Source: a bacterium
GTDB lineage: Bacteria; Planctomycetota; J058; JAJDCP01
Direction: 5' to 3'
Assembly (NCBI GenBank): GCA_030428695.1
Contig: JAUIEM010000458.1
Coordinates: 1-7,036, forward strand
Length of the DNA stretch: 7,036 nt
Below the pieces are notes generated by a model, which did not search any database, was not told where the DNA came from, and was given only the letters and a program-made list of their open reading frames with translations. A program made the position numbers and the translations under genes. This document shows positions 1 to 5,304 of this stretch, piece after piece (the stretch's first letter is position 1; the number at the start of each line of letters is the position of its first letter).

Positions 1-1122
1 GGCCGGATCGACGTGCGTGGCGAGGGCGTCGAGCAGCCCCGCGTGGCGGCTCTTGTGCAGGGCGTGGGCGGTCTCGAGCTGGGCGAGGTCAGACTCGAGC
101 GCCGCGAGGCTCTTGTCGAGCTTGCCGCGCTGCACGTCGAGCTCCCGCTCCCGCGCGCGCAGGGCGTTGATCCGCGTGACCACCTCGCGGTTCAGGTCGA
201 TGCGGGTCTGCACCTCTTCCATGCGGCCGCGCGCGCTCAGGTAGTGGAAGGCGCAGCCGACGCACACCAGGAGCACGAAGACCGCGCCGAGCAGCGCCTG
301 CACCCGCCCGCCCAGCGGCCGGCGCGGAGGGACGATCAGCGGCGCGCGGACCTTCGAGCGCGCGAGCTCTTGGGCCCAGCCGGCGAGGAAGCTCTGCAGG
401 GCCTCCTCCCCGGCCAGCCCGAGCACCGGGGTGCGCGCCGAGGTGCGCGCCAGCTCGGCGCTCGCCGCGACGAGCCCGTCGTCGGCGGCGAGCACCTCGG
501 CGACCTCGCCGGCCTCGGACCAGGGCGTCAGGCTCTCGGGGATGCCCTGGCGCGCGTCGCTCGGCAGCAGGTACAGCTCCGGGTTCGCGCCGAGCCGCAG
601 CCCGACCGACACTCCCGGCCACAGCTCGAGGCGCTCCGCGCCGTCTTCCTCGCCGGGCGAGAGACGGGCGGGCAGGGCGGCCGGGTGCAGGATCCCGAGC
701 AGGGTCGCCCCTCTGCCCTCGAGCTGGGCCGCGAGCTGTTCCCGTTCGTGCAGGTAGGCGACGGCGACCTGGAAGCGCCGCCGGCCGCCGCTTCCGGCCA
801 GCTCCCGCAGGCCGATGGCGGCCTCGTAGGCGGCGATCCCGGCCAGGGGCTCGGTCTCGAAGGCGAGGGCCTTGTGCAGGGCCTCACCGCTCAGGCCGGT
901 GCTCGCCGCCGCGCCGAGCTCGACGACCTGGCTCCAGACCTCGGTCGTCAGCACCCAGACCCGCCCGGCGCTCTCGGGCAACAGACGCAGGGCCGCGTCG
1001 CCGAGCGTGGCGAGATCCTCGGCCGGGGGCCGAGGCTGGGAGCCGAAGCGGAGCAGCTCGCCGTCGAAGTCGGCGCGGGCGATGCGATCGGCGGAGATCC
1101 ACAGCAGGGTCAGGCGCGGCAT
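1..1122 (-). CDS. GspL/PilM-like inner-membrane assembly protein, partial (C-terminal end beyond left edge)
   Basis: The reading frame opens with ATG at 1122 and stays open for 374 codons to the left edge. Residues 1-265 are soluble. Around residues 84-150 the pattern (ALAFETEPL, then a strand-rich VAVAYLHERE stretch and a helix ending in a GATLLGILHP turn) resembles the actin-like cytoplasmic domain of PilM and GspL. Residues 275-295 form one hydrophobic membrane segment. Residues 297-357 are rich in charged heptads and probably form a coiled coil before an unseen periplasmic end. A cytoplasmic domain, one membrane helix and a periplasmic tail is the GspL layout; in type IV pili the same parts are split between PilM and PilN. 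In those families this protein links the cytoplasmic motor to the pseudopilins. ATG lies 7 bases after the upstream pseudopilin stop, with GAGGAA over the junction. Coding status is firm; the family call rests on layout and weak motifs. Confidence 0.75.
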   Translation of the reverse strand, partial: MPRLTLLWISADRIARADFDGELLRFGSQPRPPAEDLATLGDAALRLLPESAGRVWVLTTEVWSQVVELGAAASTGLSGEALHKALAFETEPLAGIAAYEAAIGLRELAGSGGRRRFQVAVAYLHEREQLAAQLEGRGATLLGILHPAALPARLSPGEEDGAERLELWPGVSVGLRLGANPELYLLPSDARQGIPESLTPWSEAGEVAEVLAADDGLVAASAELARTSARTPVLGLAGEEALQSFLAGWAQELARSKVRAPLIVPPRRPLGGRVQALLGAVFVLLVCVGCAFHYLSARGRMEEVQTRIDLNREVVTRINALRARERELDVQRGKLDKSLAALESDLAQLETAHALHKSRHAGLLDALATHVDPA

Positions 1123-1129
1123 CAGTTCC

Positions 1130-2062
1130 TCACGGCACGTCGACAATCACGGTGAGGGTGCGCCCCCCCGCGGGTTGGATGAAGTAGCGCACCCGACCGG
1201 GGAGGTCGAAAGGATCGCCGAAGGTCCCGTTCGCGTCGCGGTCGACCCAGGCGCGTACGGCGCGTTGACCGACGCTGACGTCCTCGAAGGTGAAGCCCGC
1301 GGGCGCCCCGGCGCCGAGATCGTCGAGCTCGAGCAGCAGCGAGGTCCGCGTCGCCAGGCCTCCCGCCCCGTCGGGCTCGAAGAGCTGGACGTAGAGGCTC
1401 TCGCCGTAGGTCATGTCGGTGGAACGCGGAGCGCGCACCACCCCGAGGCTGTCGATCTCGACCAGCACGGTGAGGTCGCCCCGCCAGCGCTCCTCGAGGT
1501 CGATCGCGAGGTCGAGCTCGAACGACTCCCCGCCGCTCGCGCCGTCGCTGCCGAGGCTGCGGACGACGACGATCGTGTCGCCGTCGGCGGCGCTCAGCCC
1601 GTCGGCCGCATCGAGCTCGAAGACGTTGCCCGGCCCGTCGAGCAGCGCGCTCGCGCCGAGGGGTAGCTCGAGGTAGGGCCCGCGCCAGCCGGCGCCGAGC
1701 ACGACATCGCTGTTCGCCCCCCCGGCATCGATCAGCGCGAACACCGGGAAGTCGTCGACGTCGTCGTCGTCCTTGTCGTTGTCCCACAGCTCGCAGAGCT
1801 GGGTGCCGGGGTCGCTGTCCTCTGCTTCGGGCAACCTCCCCATGTCCCCGACAAAGCCGAAGGCGATGCGGCTCCCGTCCGGATCGCGCAGCCCCGGATC
1901 GCCGAGCATCGCCTGCTCGACGGCCAGGAGCCGGCGGCGGGTGGTCTCGAAGCGGTTCTGCTGCTCGACCTGGCTCAGGCTGCCGATGGCGACCGCGGCG
2001 AGGGCGGCGAGGATGCCGAGCACGACGACCAGCTCGGCCAGGGTCAGTCCGCGTCTTGCCAT
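1130..2062 (-). CDS. Prepilin-type pseudopilin with long C-terminal domain (310 aa)
   Basis: The start chosen is ATG at 2062, which gives the short basic leader MARRG followed by LTLAELVVVLGIL. This is a type III prepilin signal: cleavage after Gly5, Glu at position +5 of the mature protein, then a hydrophobic helix to about residue 30. An in-frame ATG at 2119 would add 19 residues that overlap the upstream gene. The start sits one base after the upstream stop, with AGGGAG in the last codons of that gene as ribosome binding site, so translation is probably coupled. A GWRGPY motif (125-130) is shared with the upstream pseudopilin, which suggests tandem paralogues. Unusual parts are an aspartate-rich patch at 94-104 and a beta-rich extension from about 195 to 310 holding an EF-hand-like DxDxNG loop (274-283). 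Such loops often bind calcium, and major pseudopilins of the GspG type are calcium-dependent. Likely a minor or specialised pseudopilin; GspG versus GspH type cannot be settled. Confidence 0.9.
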   Translation of the reverse strand: MARRGLTLAELVVVLGILAALAAVAIGSLSQVEQQNRFETTRRRLLAVEQAMLGDPGLRDPDGSRIAFGFVGDMGRLPEAEDSDPGTQLCELWDNDKDDDDVDDFPVFALIDAGGANSDVVLGAGWRGPYLELPLGASALLDGPGNVFELDAADGLSAADGDTIVVVRSLGSDGASGGESFELDLAIDLEERWRGDLTVLVEIDSLGVVRAPRSTDMTYGESLYVQLFEPDGAGGLATRTSLLLELDDLGAGAPAGFTFEDVSVGQRAVRAWVDRDANGTFGDPFDLPGRVRYFIQPAGGRTLTVIVDVP

Positions 2063-2063
2063 G

Positions 2064-2702
2064 CTACTCCCTCGTGTCCGCGACGTGGACGAAGCGCACC
2101 AGGTCGTCATCGCAGGCATCGATCGTCAGCTCCCCGTCTCCAACCGCGTCGTCGCCCGGGGCGAGGAGGTCTTGCGGCGTATCGATCCGTCCGTCCGGGC
2201 CGGCGGAGACCAGCCGCACGTACAGCGAGTTGTCCGCCGTCGTCCCGGTCGTCGGGTACTGCAGCACGATCGGCCGGCCCCAGCCGTCGAGCACGCCCGG
2301 ATCGCCATCGCTGCCGTAGTCGGCCGCGAAGCCGTTGGCCGCGTCGACCGCGTAGCGCGCGCTCGGGTTGGCGATGTAGGGCCCGCGCCAGCCGAAGCCG
2401 GTGACGGGGTCGAAGGACTGGCGATGCGACGGCAGGAAGGACCCATCCGTCGGTCGGACGAACAGGTCCGCCAGGTCCCGCGGCGCGCGCCCCGTATCGA
2501 CGAGGAAGCCCGGCTGATCCCGCCCTCCGACGATCGCCAGGCGCAGGCGCTCGAGCGAAGCGACGGTCGTCTCCTCCGAGGCGCGCTCGGCCACGCCGCC
2601 GAACAGGGGCAGCGCGATCGACGCCACGGCGACGAGGATCACCAGCACGATCAGCAGCTCGACCAGGGTCAAGCCCCTCGGACACCCGCGTGTCTCGACC
2701 AT
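2064..2702 (-). CDS. GspG-like prepilin-type pseudopilin (212 aa)
   Basis: First gene of the leftward unit. ATG at 2702 is preferred over an in-frame ATG at 2741: it gives a normal 10-residue leader (MVETRGCPRG) and has a G-rich stretch (GGGGGTG) 4 bases upstream, while nothing like a binding site precedes 2741. The mature protein would begin LTLVELLIVLVILVAVA, with the Glu at +5 needed for pseudopilin assembly and N-methylation by prepilin peptidase. After the N-terminal helix come GWRGPY (104-109), GWGRPIVLQYP (140-150) and SAGPDGRIDTPQD (166-178). The pair 'W..P' and 'SAGPDG' followed by acidic residues is typical of the C-terminal calcium-binding half of GspG-type major pseudopilins. At 212 residues it is longer than a typical GspG of roughly 140-150. 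It is expected to be inserted in the inner membrane and polymerised into a periplasmic pseudopilus. Confidence 0.9.
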   Translation of the reverse strand: MVETRGCPRGLTLVELLIVLVILVAVASIALPLFGGVAERASEETTVASLERLRLAIVGGRDQPGFLVDTGRAPRDLADLFVRPTDGSFLPSHRQSFDPVTGFGWRGPYIANPSARYAVDAANGFAADYGSDGDPGVLDGWGRPIVLQYPTTGTTADNSLYVRLVSAGPDGRIDTPQDLLAPGDDAVGDGELTIDACDDDLVRFVHVADTRE

Positions 2703-2764
2703 CGAACACCCCCGACGCGATGCACCGGAGCCCCGGCCCATTCAGACCGACGCTCTGCCCTTCG

Positions 2765-2777
2765 GCAGGCCTCCTGC
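2765..2777 (-). repeat. Small hairpin in leader (GCAGG / CCTGC)
   Basis: GCAGG and its exact complement CCTGC are separated by three bases. The hairpin is short and GC-rich and lies 12 bases from the larger leader hairpin. It may be chance in DNA of this composition. Confidence 0.25.
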
Positions 2778-2789
2778 GGACGCCGACGA

Positions 2790-2807
2790 CCTCCGGGCTC
2801 CCGGAGG
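2790..2807 (-). repeat. Perfect 8-bp inverted repeat in leader
   Basis: CCTCCGGG and CCCGGAGG are exact complements around a 2-base centre; in RNA this is a 7-bp stem with a 4-base loop. It lies about 90 bases upstream of the first pseudopilin start and about 50 bases after the predicted transcription start. No run of U follows on the transcribed strand, so a simple intrinsic attenuator is not indicated. The stem includes GGAGG, a ribosome-binding-like string, but no start codon is placed to use it. Confidence 0.35.
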
Positions 2808-2846
2808 AGGATAGCGTCTTCCGCCACCCTTGTCGTCGCAGAGACC

Positions 2847-2867
2847 TAATGATAACGCCCTATCGAG
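2847..2867 (-). promoter_or_regulatory. Operator-like element, promoter-downstream copy
   Basis: This 21-base element matches the one at 2897-2917 in 19 of 21 positions. Read on the minus strand its core is GATAGGGCGTTATC, with GATA and TATC arms around six bases, the form of a binding site for a dimeric regulator. It starts inside the -10 hexamer and covers the predicted transcription start, where a bound repressor would block initiation. Regulator and ligand are unknown. Confidence 0.5.
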
Positions 2868-2894
2868 TCTATCCTCGCGGGTCCGGGGCGTCAA
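2866..2894 (-). promoter_or_regulatory. Sigma70-like promoter of the pseudopilin unit
   Basis: On the minus strand, TTGACG (2889-2894, five of six consensus bases) is followed after exactly 17 bases by TAGACT (2866-2871, four of six). Transcription would start near 2859 and run leftward into the first pseudopilin gene. The spacing is optimal and the site lies in a gene-free stretch upstream of a leading gene. The two flanking palindromic elements strengthen the case that this is a real, regulated promoter. Confidence 0.6.
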
Positions 2895-2896
2895 GA

Positions 2897-2917
2897 TAAT
2901 GATAGCGCTCTATCGAG
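2897..2917 (-). promoter_or_regulatory. Operator-like element, promoter-upstream copy
   Basis: Second copy of the 21-base element, exactly 50 bases from the first. The minus-strand core GATAGAGCGCTATC is the better palindrome, with six of seven base pairs matching. It ends two bases before the -35 hexamer, a position suited either to an activator touching RNA polymerase or to a second repressor dimer acting with the downstream copy. About five helical turns separate the copies, so dimers bound to both would lie on nearly the same face of the helix. Confidence 0.5.
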
Positions 2918-2950
2918 CGGTTTCCGCGCGTCCAGGGAGCCCCTCATCGC

Positions 2951-2980
2951 CGACGGCCGGAGCGCTCGCTCCGGCCGTCG
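2951..2980 (-). terminator. Perfect 14-bp hairpin, probable terminator of the 232-aa gene
   Basis: CGACGGCCGGAGCG and its exact complement are separated by only CT, making a 30-base perfect inverted repeat (in RNA, about 13 pairs with a 4-base loop). It begins 23 bases after the stop codon of the gene at 3004-3702 and lies before the next promoter, the expected place for a terminator. No U-rich tail follows on either strand, so it would be a tail-less terminator or a 3'-end stabilising structure. Confidence 0.55.
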
Positions 2981-3003
2981 AGGGCGACGCCAGGGGATCC
3001 TGC

Positions 3004-3702
3004 TCAGTCGGTCAGCCAGCGATAGATCCCGTAGCCGGGGATCAGCGCGCGGGCGGTGCTGTCCGCCGCGCGGCGCACCGTCGGGTTGCTCGCGGCGGCC
3101 CGCGCGGCCCGGTAGGCCTGGATGCCGTTGGCGATCATCTGGGTGCTCGCGAAGCGCACGGTGGTGCAGCCGACCGCGGCCTGGGGCGTCGACAGGCTGG
3201 TGATCAGGTTGGACTTCAGACCTGAATCGAAGGCGAGCTGGTTGCCGAGCATGCACCAGGTGTAGGAGATCTCGAAGGCGTTGCTGTTCTTGTACCGGTC
3301 GAGGGCCCGCAGCACGGCGGTGCGCTGCCGGGAACGCGGCAGAGCCTCGACGGCGGCCTTCAGCAGCCGGTACTCGGTCCGCTGCTGGAAGGGGATCGTG
3401 CCGTAGATGCCGGCGTAGACCGTGAAGGCCTGGAAGGTCAGAAAGGCCTCCGCCAGGGTGATCGCGTTGCGCACCCGGAGGGTGTAGTTGTCCGTCGCCA
3501 GCGCGCCCGACAGGGGCACGGCGCTGAGGCCCAGCCCGGCGACCTGGGTCGGCCAGGGCACGAAACCGCCCGCGCTCGCGTTGCGGATCTTCGCGCCACC
3601 GCCGCCGACCTCGAAGAACTCGAAGCTGACCGAGCCGCGTCCACCGGCCACGGTGAAGCGGTTCCCGGTGCGCATCATCACGCTGGGGTCGAATCTCGGC
3701 AT
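3004..3702 (-). CDS. Hypothetical protein, 232 aa, family not recognised
   Basis: ATG at 3702 has a strong binding site: AGGAG seven bases upstream, continuing as AGAGG. I do not recognise the protein. There is no signal peptide and no clear membrane helix, so it is probably cytoplasmic unless exported by a leaderless route. Residues 14-80 look beta-rich with glycine clusters (GGGG at 33-36). Residues 81-160 look helical and aromatic-rich, including a QAFTVYAGIYG stretch near 91-101. Residues 185-222 form an alanine- and arginine-rich helix. The only cysteines are at 150 and 179. It appears to be a single-gene unit: a perfect hairpin follows its stop, and the neighbour on the other side is transcribed divergently. 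Amino-acid composition and codon use are normal for the window, which supports a real gene. No function is proposed. Confidence 0.75.
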   Translation of the reverse strand: MPRFDPSVMMRTGNRFTVAGGRGSVSFEFFEVGGGGAKIRNASAGGFVPWPTQVAGLGLSAVPLSGALATDNYTLRVRNAITLAEAFLTFQAFTVYAGIYGTIPFQQRTEYRLLKAAVEALPRSRQRTAVLRALDRYKNSNAFEISYTWCMLGNQLAFDSGLKSNLITSLSTPQAAVGCTTVRFASTQMIANGIQAYRAARAAASNPTVRRAADSTARALIPGYGIYRWLTD

Positions 3703-3743
3703 CGCCTCTCTCCTGCTACTTCAGGAACAGTCCCTTGTCCTTC

Positions 3744-3773
3744 ATCGTACTGCGCGGAAGACGATCCTTGAAA
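3744..3773 (-). promoter_or_regulatory. Weak promoter candidate for the 232-aa gene
   Basis: On the minus strand TTTCAA (3768-3773) is followed after 18 bases by TACGAT (3744-3749). The matches to consensus are three and four of six, so this is tentative. It would start transcription near 3737 and give a leader of about 35 bases carrying the AGGAG binding site. Confidence 0.25.
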
Positions 3774-3778
3774 CGCCT

Positions 3779-3795
3779 CGGCGAGAATTTCGCCG
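3779..3795. repeat. 17-base near-perfect inverted repeat, possible operator
   Basis: CGGCGAGAATTTCGCCG pairs with itself in seven of eight positions around a central A. It lies five bases upstream of the weak -35 candidate of the leftward gene, a position where a dimeric regulator could act. It could also be a chance palindrome. I see no second copy in the window. Confidence 0.3.
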
Positions 3796-4068
3796 CCGAC
3801 GCGCGATTCCGCCGGCCGCAAACGTGCCGCGAAGGTTGCCGCCGGAAAGCGGGCTGCAGCCACGCCTGCGAGGCGCTATGCTAAGGGGCCGGAAGGAGAC
3901 AACTACTCGATTTCGCTGGCCCTCGCCGCCGCTGGCTGCGTCGCTCGTCGCCCGATATACAGCCCGACAGGCGAGCTCCTCGCTCCGTGCCATCGACGAC
4001 GATCCATCACCGAAAACGAGCCGTAGGTTCCTTCCAGTCCCCAAGCGCTCACGTGCGACGGAGACGCG

Positions 4069-5286
4069 ATGAACATCCTGATCGTCCAGCCCGGCTTTCC
4101 GGCCGAGATCCCCTACTTCGTCCGCGGCCTCGCCCAGGCCGGCGCGCGCGTGCTCGGCGTCGGCGACCAGCCCCGGGGCTCGCTGCCAAAGGTCGCGCGG
4201 GAGGGGCTGAGCGCCTACCTGCAGGTGCCGAGCCTGTGGGATGTGCCCGCGCTGATCGAGGCCCTGCGCGCCTGGCAGGTGCCGCTCAAGCTGCACCGGG
4301 TCGAGTGCCTGTGGGAGGCGGGGATGGAGGTCGCCGCCGAGGTGCGGCGGGCCTTCCGCCTTCCCGGCCTCAGCCCGACCGCCACCCTGCTCTTCCGCGA
4401 CAAGAACCGCATGCGCACCGTGCTCGACGCCGCCGGCGTGCGCAACCCGCGCCACCGCAAGGCCGTGACCGAGAGCGAGGTGCTCGCCGCCGCCGCGCAC
4501 ACCGGCTTCCCGCTGATCGTCAAGCCGGTCGCCGGGGCGGGCTCGGCGCACACCTACCGGATCGACGACGAGGCCGAGCTGCGGCGGGTGTTGCCCGCGC
4601 TGCGGCGCATCCCCGAGGTCGTCGTCGAGGAGTTCGTCACCGGCACCGAGTACACCTTCGACACCGTCTGCGCCGGCGGGAAGATCCTGTTCGCCAACGT
4701 CGAGCTCTACCGGCCGGACATGCTGACCGCCCGCTCGGTCGAGTCGATCAGCCCGATGACCGTCTCGCTGCGCGACCTGTCCGCCCCCGTCTTCCAACGC
4801 GCCCGGGCGATGTGCGAGCGGGTGATCGAGGCGCTGGGCTACCGGACCGGCTTCACCCACATGGAGTGGTTCCACACCCCGGATGACGAGGTCGTCTTCG
4901 GCGAGATCGCCGCGCGCCCGCCCGGCGGCAACTCCGGCGAGCTGATGAACCGGACCTGTGACTTCGACGTCTACCGCGCCTGGGGCGAGGCCCTGCTCCA
5001 CGGCCGCCTGCGCAGCACCCCGGAGCGGAAGTACAACGTCGCGATCGTGTTCAAGCGCGCCCTCGGGCGCGGCCGGCTGCGGAAGGTCGAAGGCCTGCGC
5101 GCGGTGAAGAAGGCGCTCGGGCCGAGCTACCTGCGCCACGAGCTGCTGCCGCTCGGCGCCCGGCGCCGCAACTGGCGCCAGACCCTGCTCAGCGACGGCT
5201 TCCTGATGCTCCGCCACCCCGACCTCGAGCACACCCTCGCCCTGGCCGACATGGTCGCCGAGCGGCTGGTGCTGCACGCGGCCTGA
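4069..5286 (+). CDS. ATP-grasp domain protein, probable amide/peptide-bond ligase (405 aa)
   Basis: ATG at 4069 has GGAG five bases upstream. The protein shows the three-part ATP-grasp plan. Residues 1-100 form a Rossmann-like pre-domain starting MNILIVQPGFP. At 111-130 DKNRMRTVLDAAGVRNPRH is the usual entry to the ATP-binding lobes. FPLIVKPVAGAGSAH (147-161) holds the nucleotide-binding Lys152 and a glycine-rich loop. EEF (187-189) and GTEYTFD (192-198) fit the adenine-side strand and flap. MEW (265-267) and FGEIAARPPGGNS (277-289) supply the expected Mg-ATP ligands Glu266, Glu279 and Asn288. These enzymes activate a carboxylate as acyl phosphate and join it to an amine or similar nucleophile. 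The overall form is nearer the carboxylase/dipeptide-ligase group than RimK. Residues 320-405 are a basic C-terminal part. It is probably cytoplasmic, and co-transcribed with the DUF1704 gene 18 bases downstream. The substrate is unknown. Confidence 0.92.
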   Translation: MNILIVQPGFPAEIPYFVRGLAQAGARVLGVGDQPRGSLPKVAREGLSAYLQVPSLWDVPALIEALRAWQVPLKLHRVECLWEAGMEVAAEVRRAFRLPGLSPTATLLFRDKNRMRTVLDAAGVRNPRHRKAVTESEVLAAAAHTGFPLIVKPVAGAGSAHTYRIDDEAELRRVLPALRRIPEVVVEEFVTGTEYTFDTVCAGGKILFANVELYRPDMLTARSVESISPMTVSLRDLSAPVFQRARAMCERVIEALGYRTGFTHMEWFHTPDDEVVFGEIAARPPGGNSGELMNRTCDFDVYRAWGEALLHGRLRSTPERKYNVAIVFKRALGRGRLRKVEGLRAVKKALGPSYLRHELLPLGARRRNWRQTLLSDGFLMLRHPDLEHTLALADMVAERLVLHAA

Positions 5287-5304
5287 CCCCGTTGGGAGCT
5301 CCCT

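Larger units (their letters stand above)
2703..2858 (-). other. Predicted 5' untranslated leader of the pseudopilin unit
   Basis: This stretch lies between the predicted transcription start (about 2859) and the first pseudopilin ATG. I see no convincing coding region in it. It contains two compact inverted repeats, listed separately. The length of about 155 bases is long for a plain leader, so post-transcriptional control is possible, but no known riboswitch class is recognisable. Confidence 0.35.
3703..4068. other. Divergent intergenic region, 366 bases
   Basis: It separates the leftward hypothetical gene from the rightward ATP-grasp gene and should hold both promoters. I see a 17-base inverted repeat (3779-3795), a weak minus-strand promoter candidate (3744-3773), a GGCTGCAGCC palindrome (3852-3861), and a TATGCT hexamer (3877-3882) with no matching -35. 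There is an AAGGAG (3893-3898) with no start codon behind it. For the ATP-grasp gene I could find no convincing rightward promoter. Open frames crossing the region have arginine/serine-rich, unconvincing translations. Confidence 0.5.

Noticed and set aside
1751..1784. GTC-rich triplet tract that looks like a microsatellite
   Set aside because: It is explained by the aspartate-rich patch of the second pseudopilin; the triplets are interrupted and in frame.
13..2849. Long plus-strand open frames (13-1155, 872-1666, 1773-2849)
   Set aside because: They lie opposite the pseudopilin and GspL-like genes, have R/G/A-rich translations without recognisable domains, and overlap each other. The minus-strand genes have prepilin signals, binding sites and tight operon spacing.
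3716..3745. Nine-codon leader frame (MKDKGLFLK) ending just before the binding site of the 232-aa gene
   Set aside because: No binding site precedes its ATG, and the best promoter candidate would start transcription downstream of that ATG.
3678..3863. 61-codon minus-strand frame overlapping the start of the 232-aa gene
   Set aside because: No binding site before its ATG, no recognisable features, and it contains the binding site and start of the next gene. A real small protein is not excluded but not supported.
3893..3898. AAGGAG sequence in the divergent intergenic region
   Set aside because: No ATG, GTG or TTG lies at a usable distance downstream, so it is not taken as a ribosome binding site.
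3488..4072. 194-codon plus-strand frame whose stop overlaps the ATP-grasp start (ATGA)
   Set aside because: The overlap mimics translational coupling, but the frame runs antisense into the 232-aa gene, has no good binding site and gives an R/S/P-rich translation. The ATP-grasp gene has its own GGAG.
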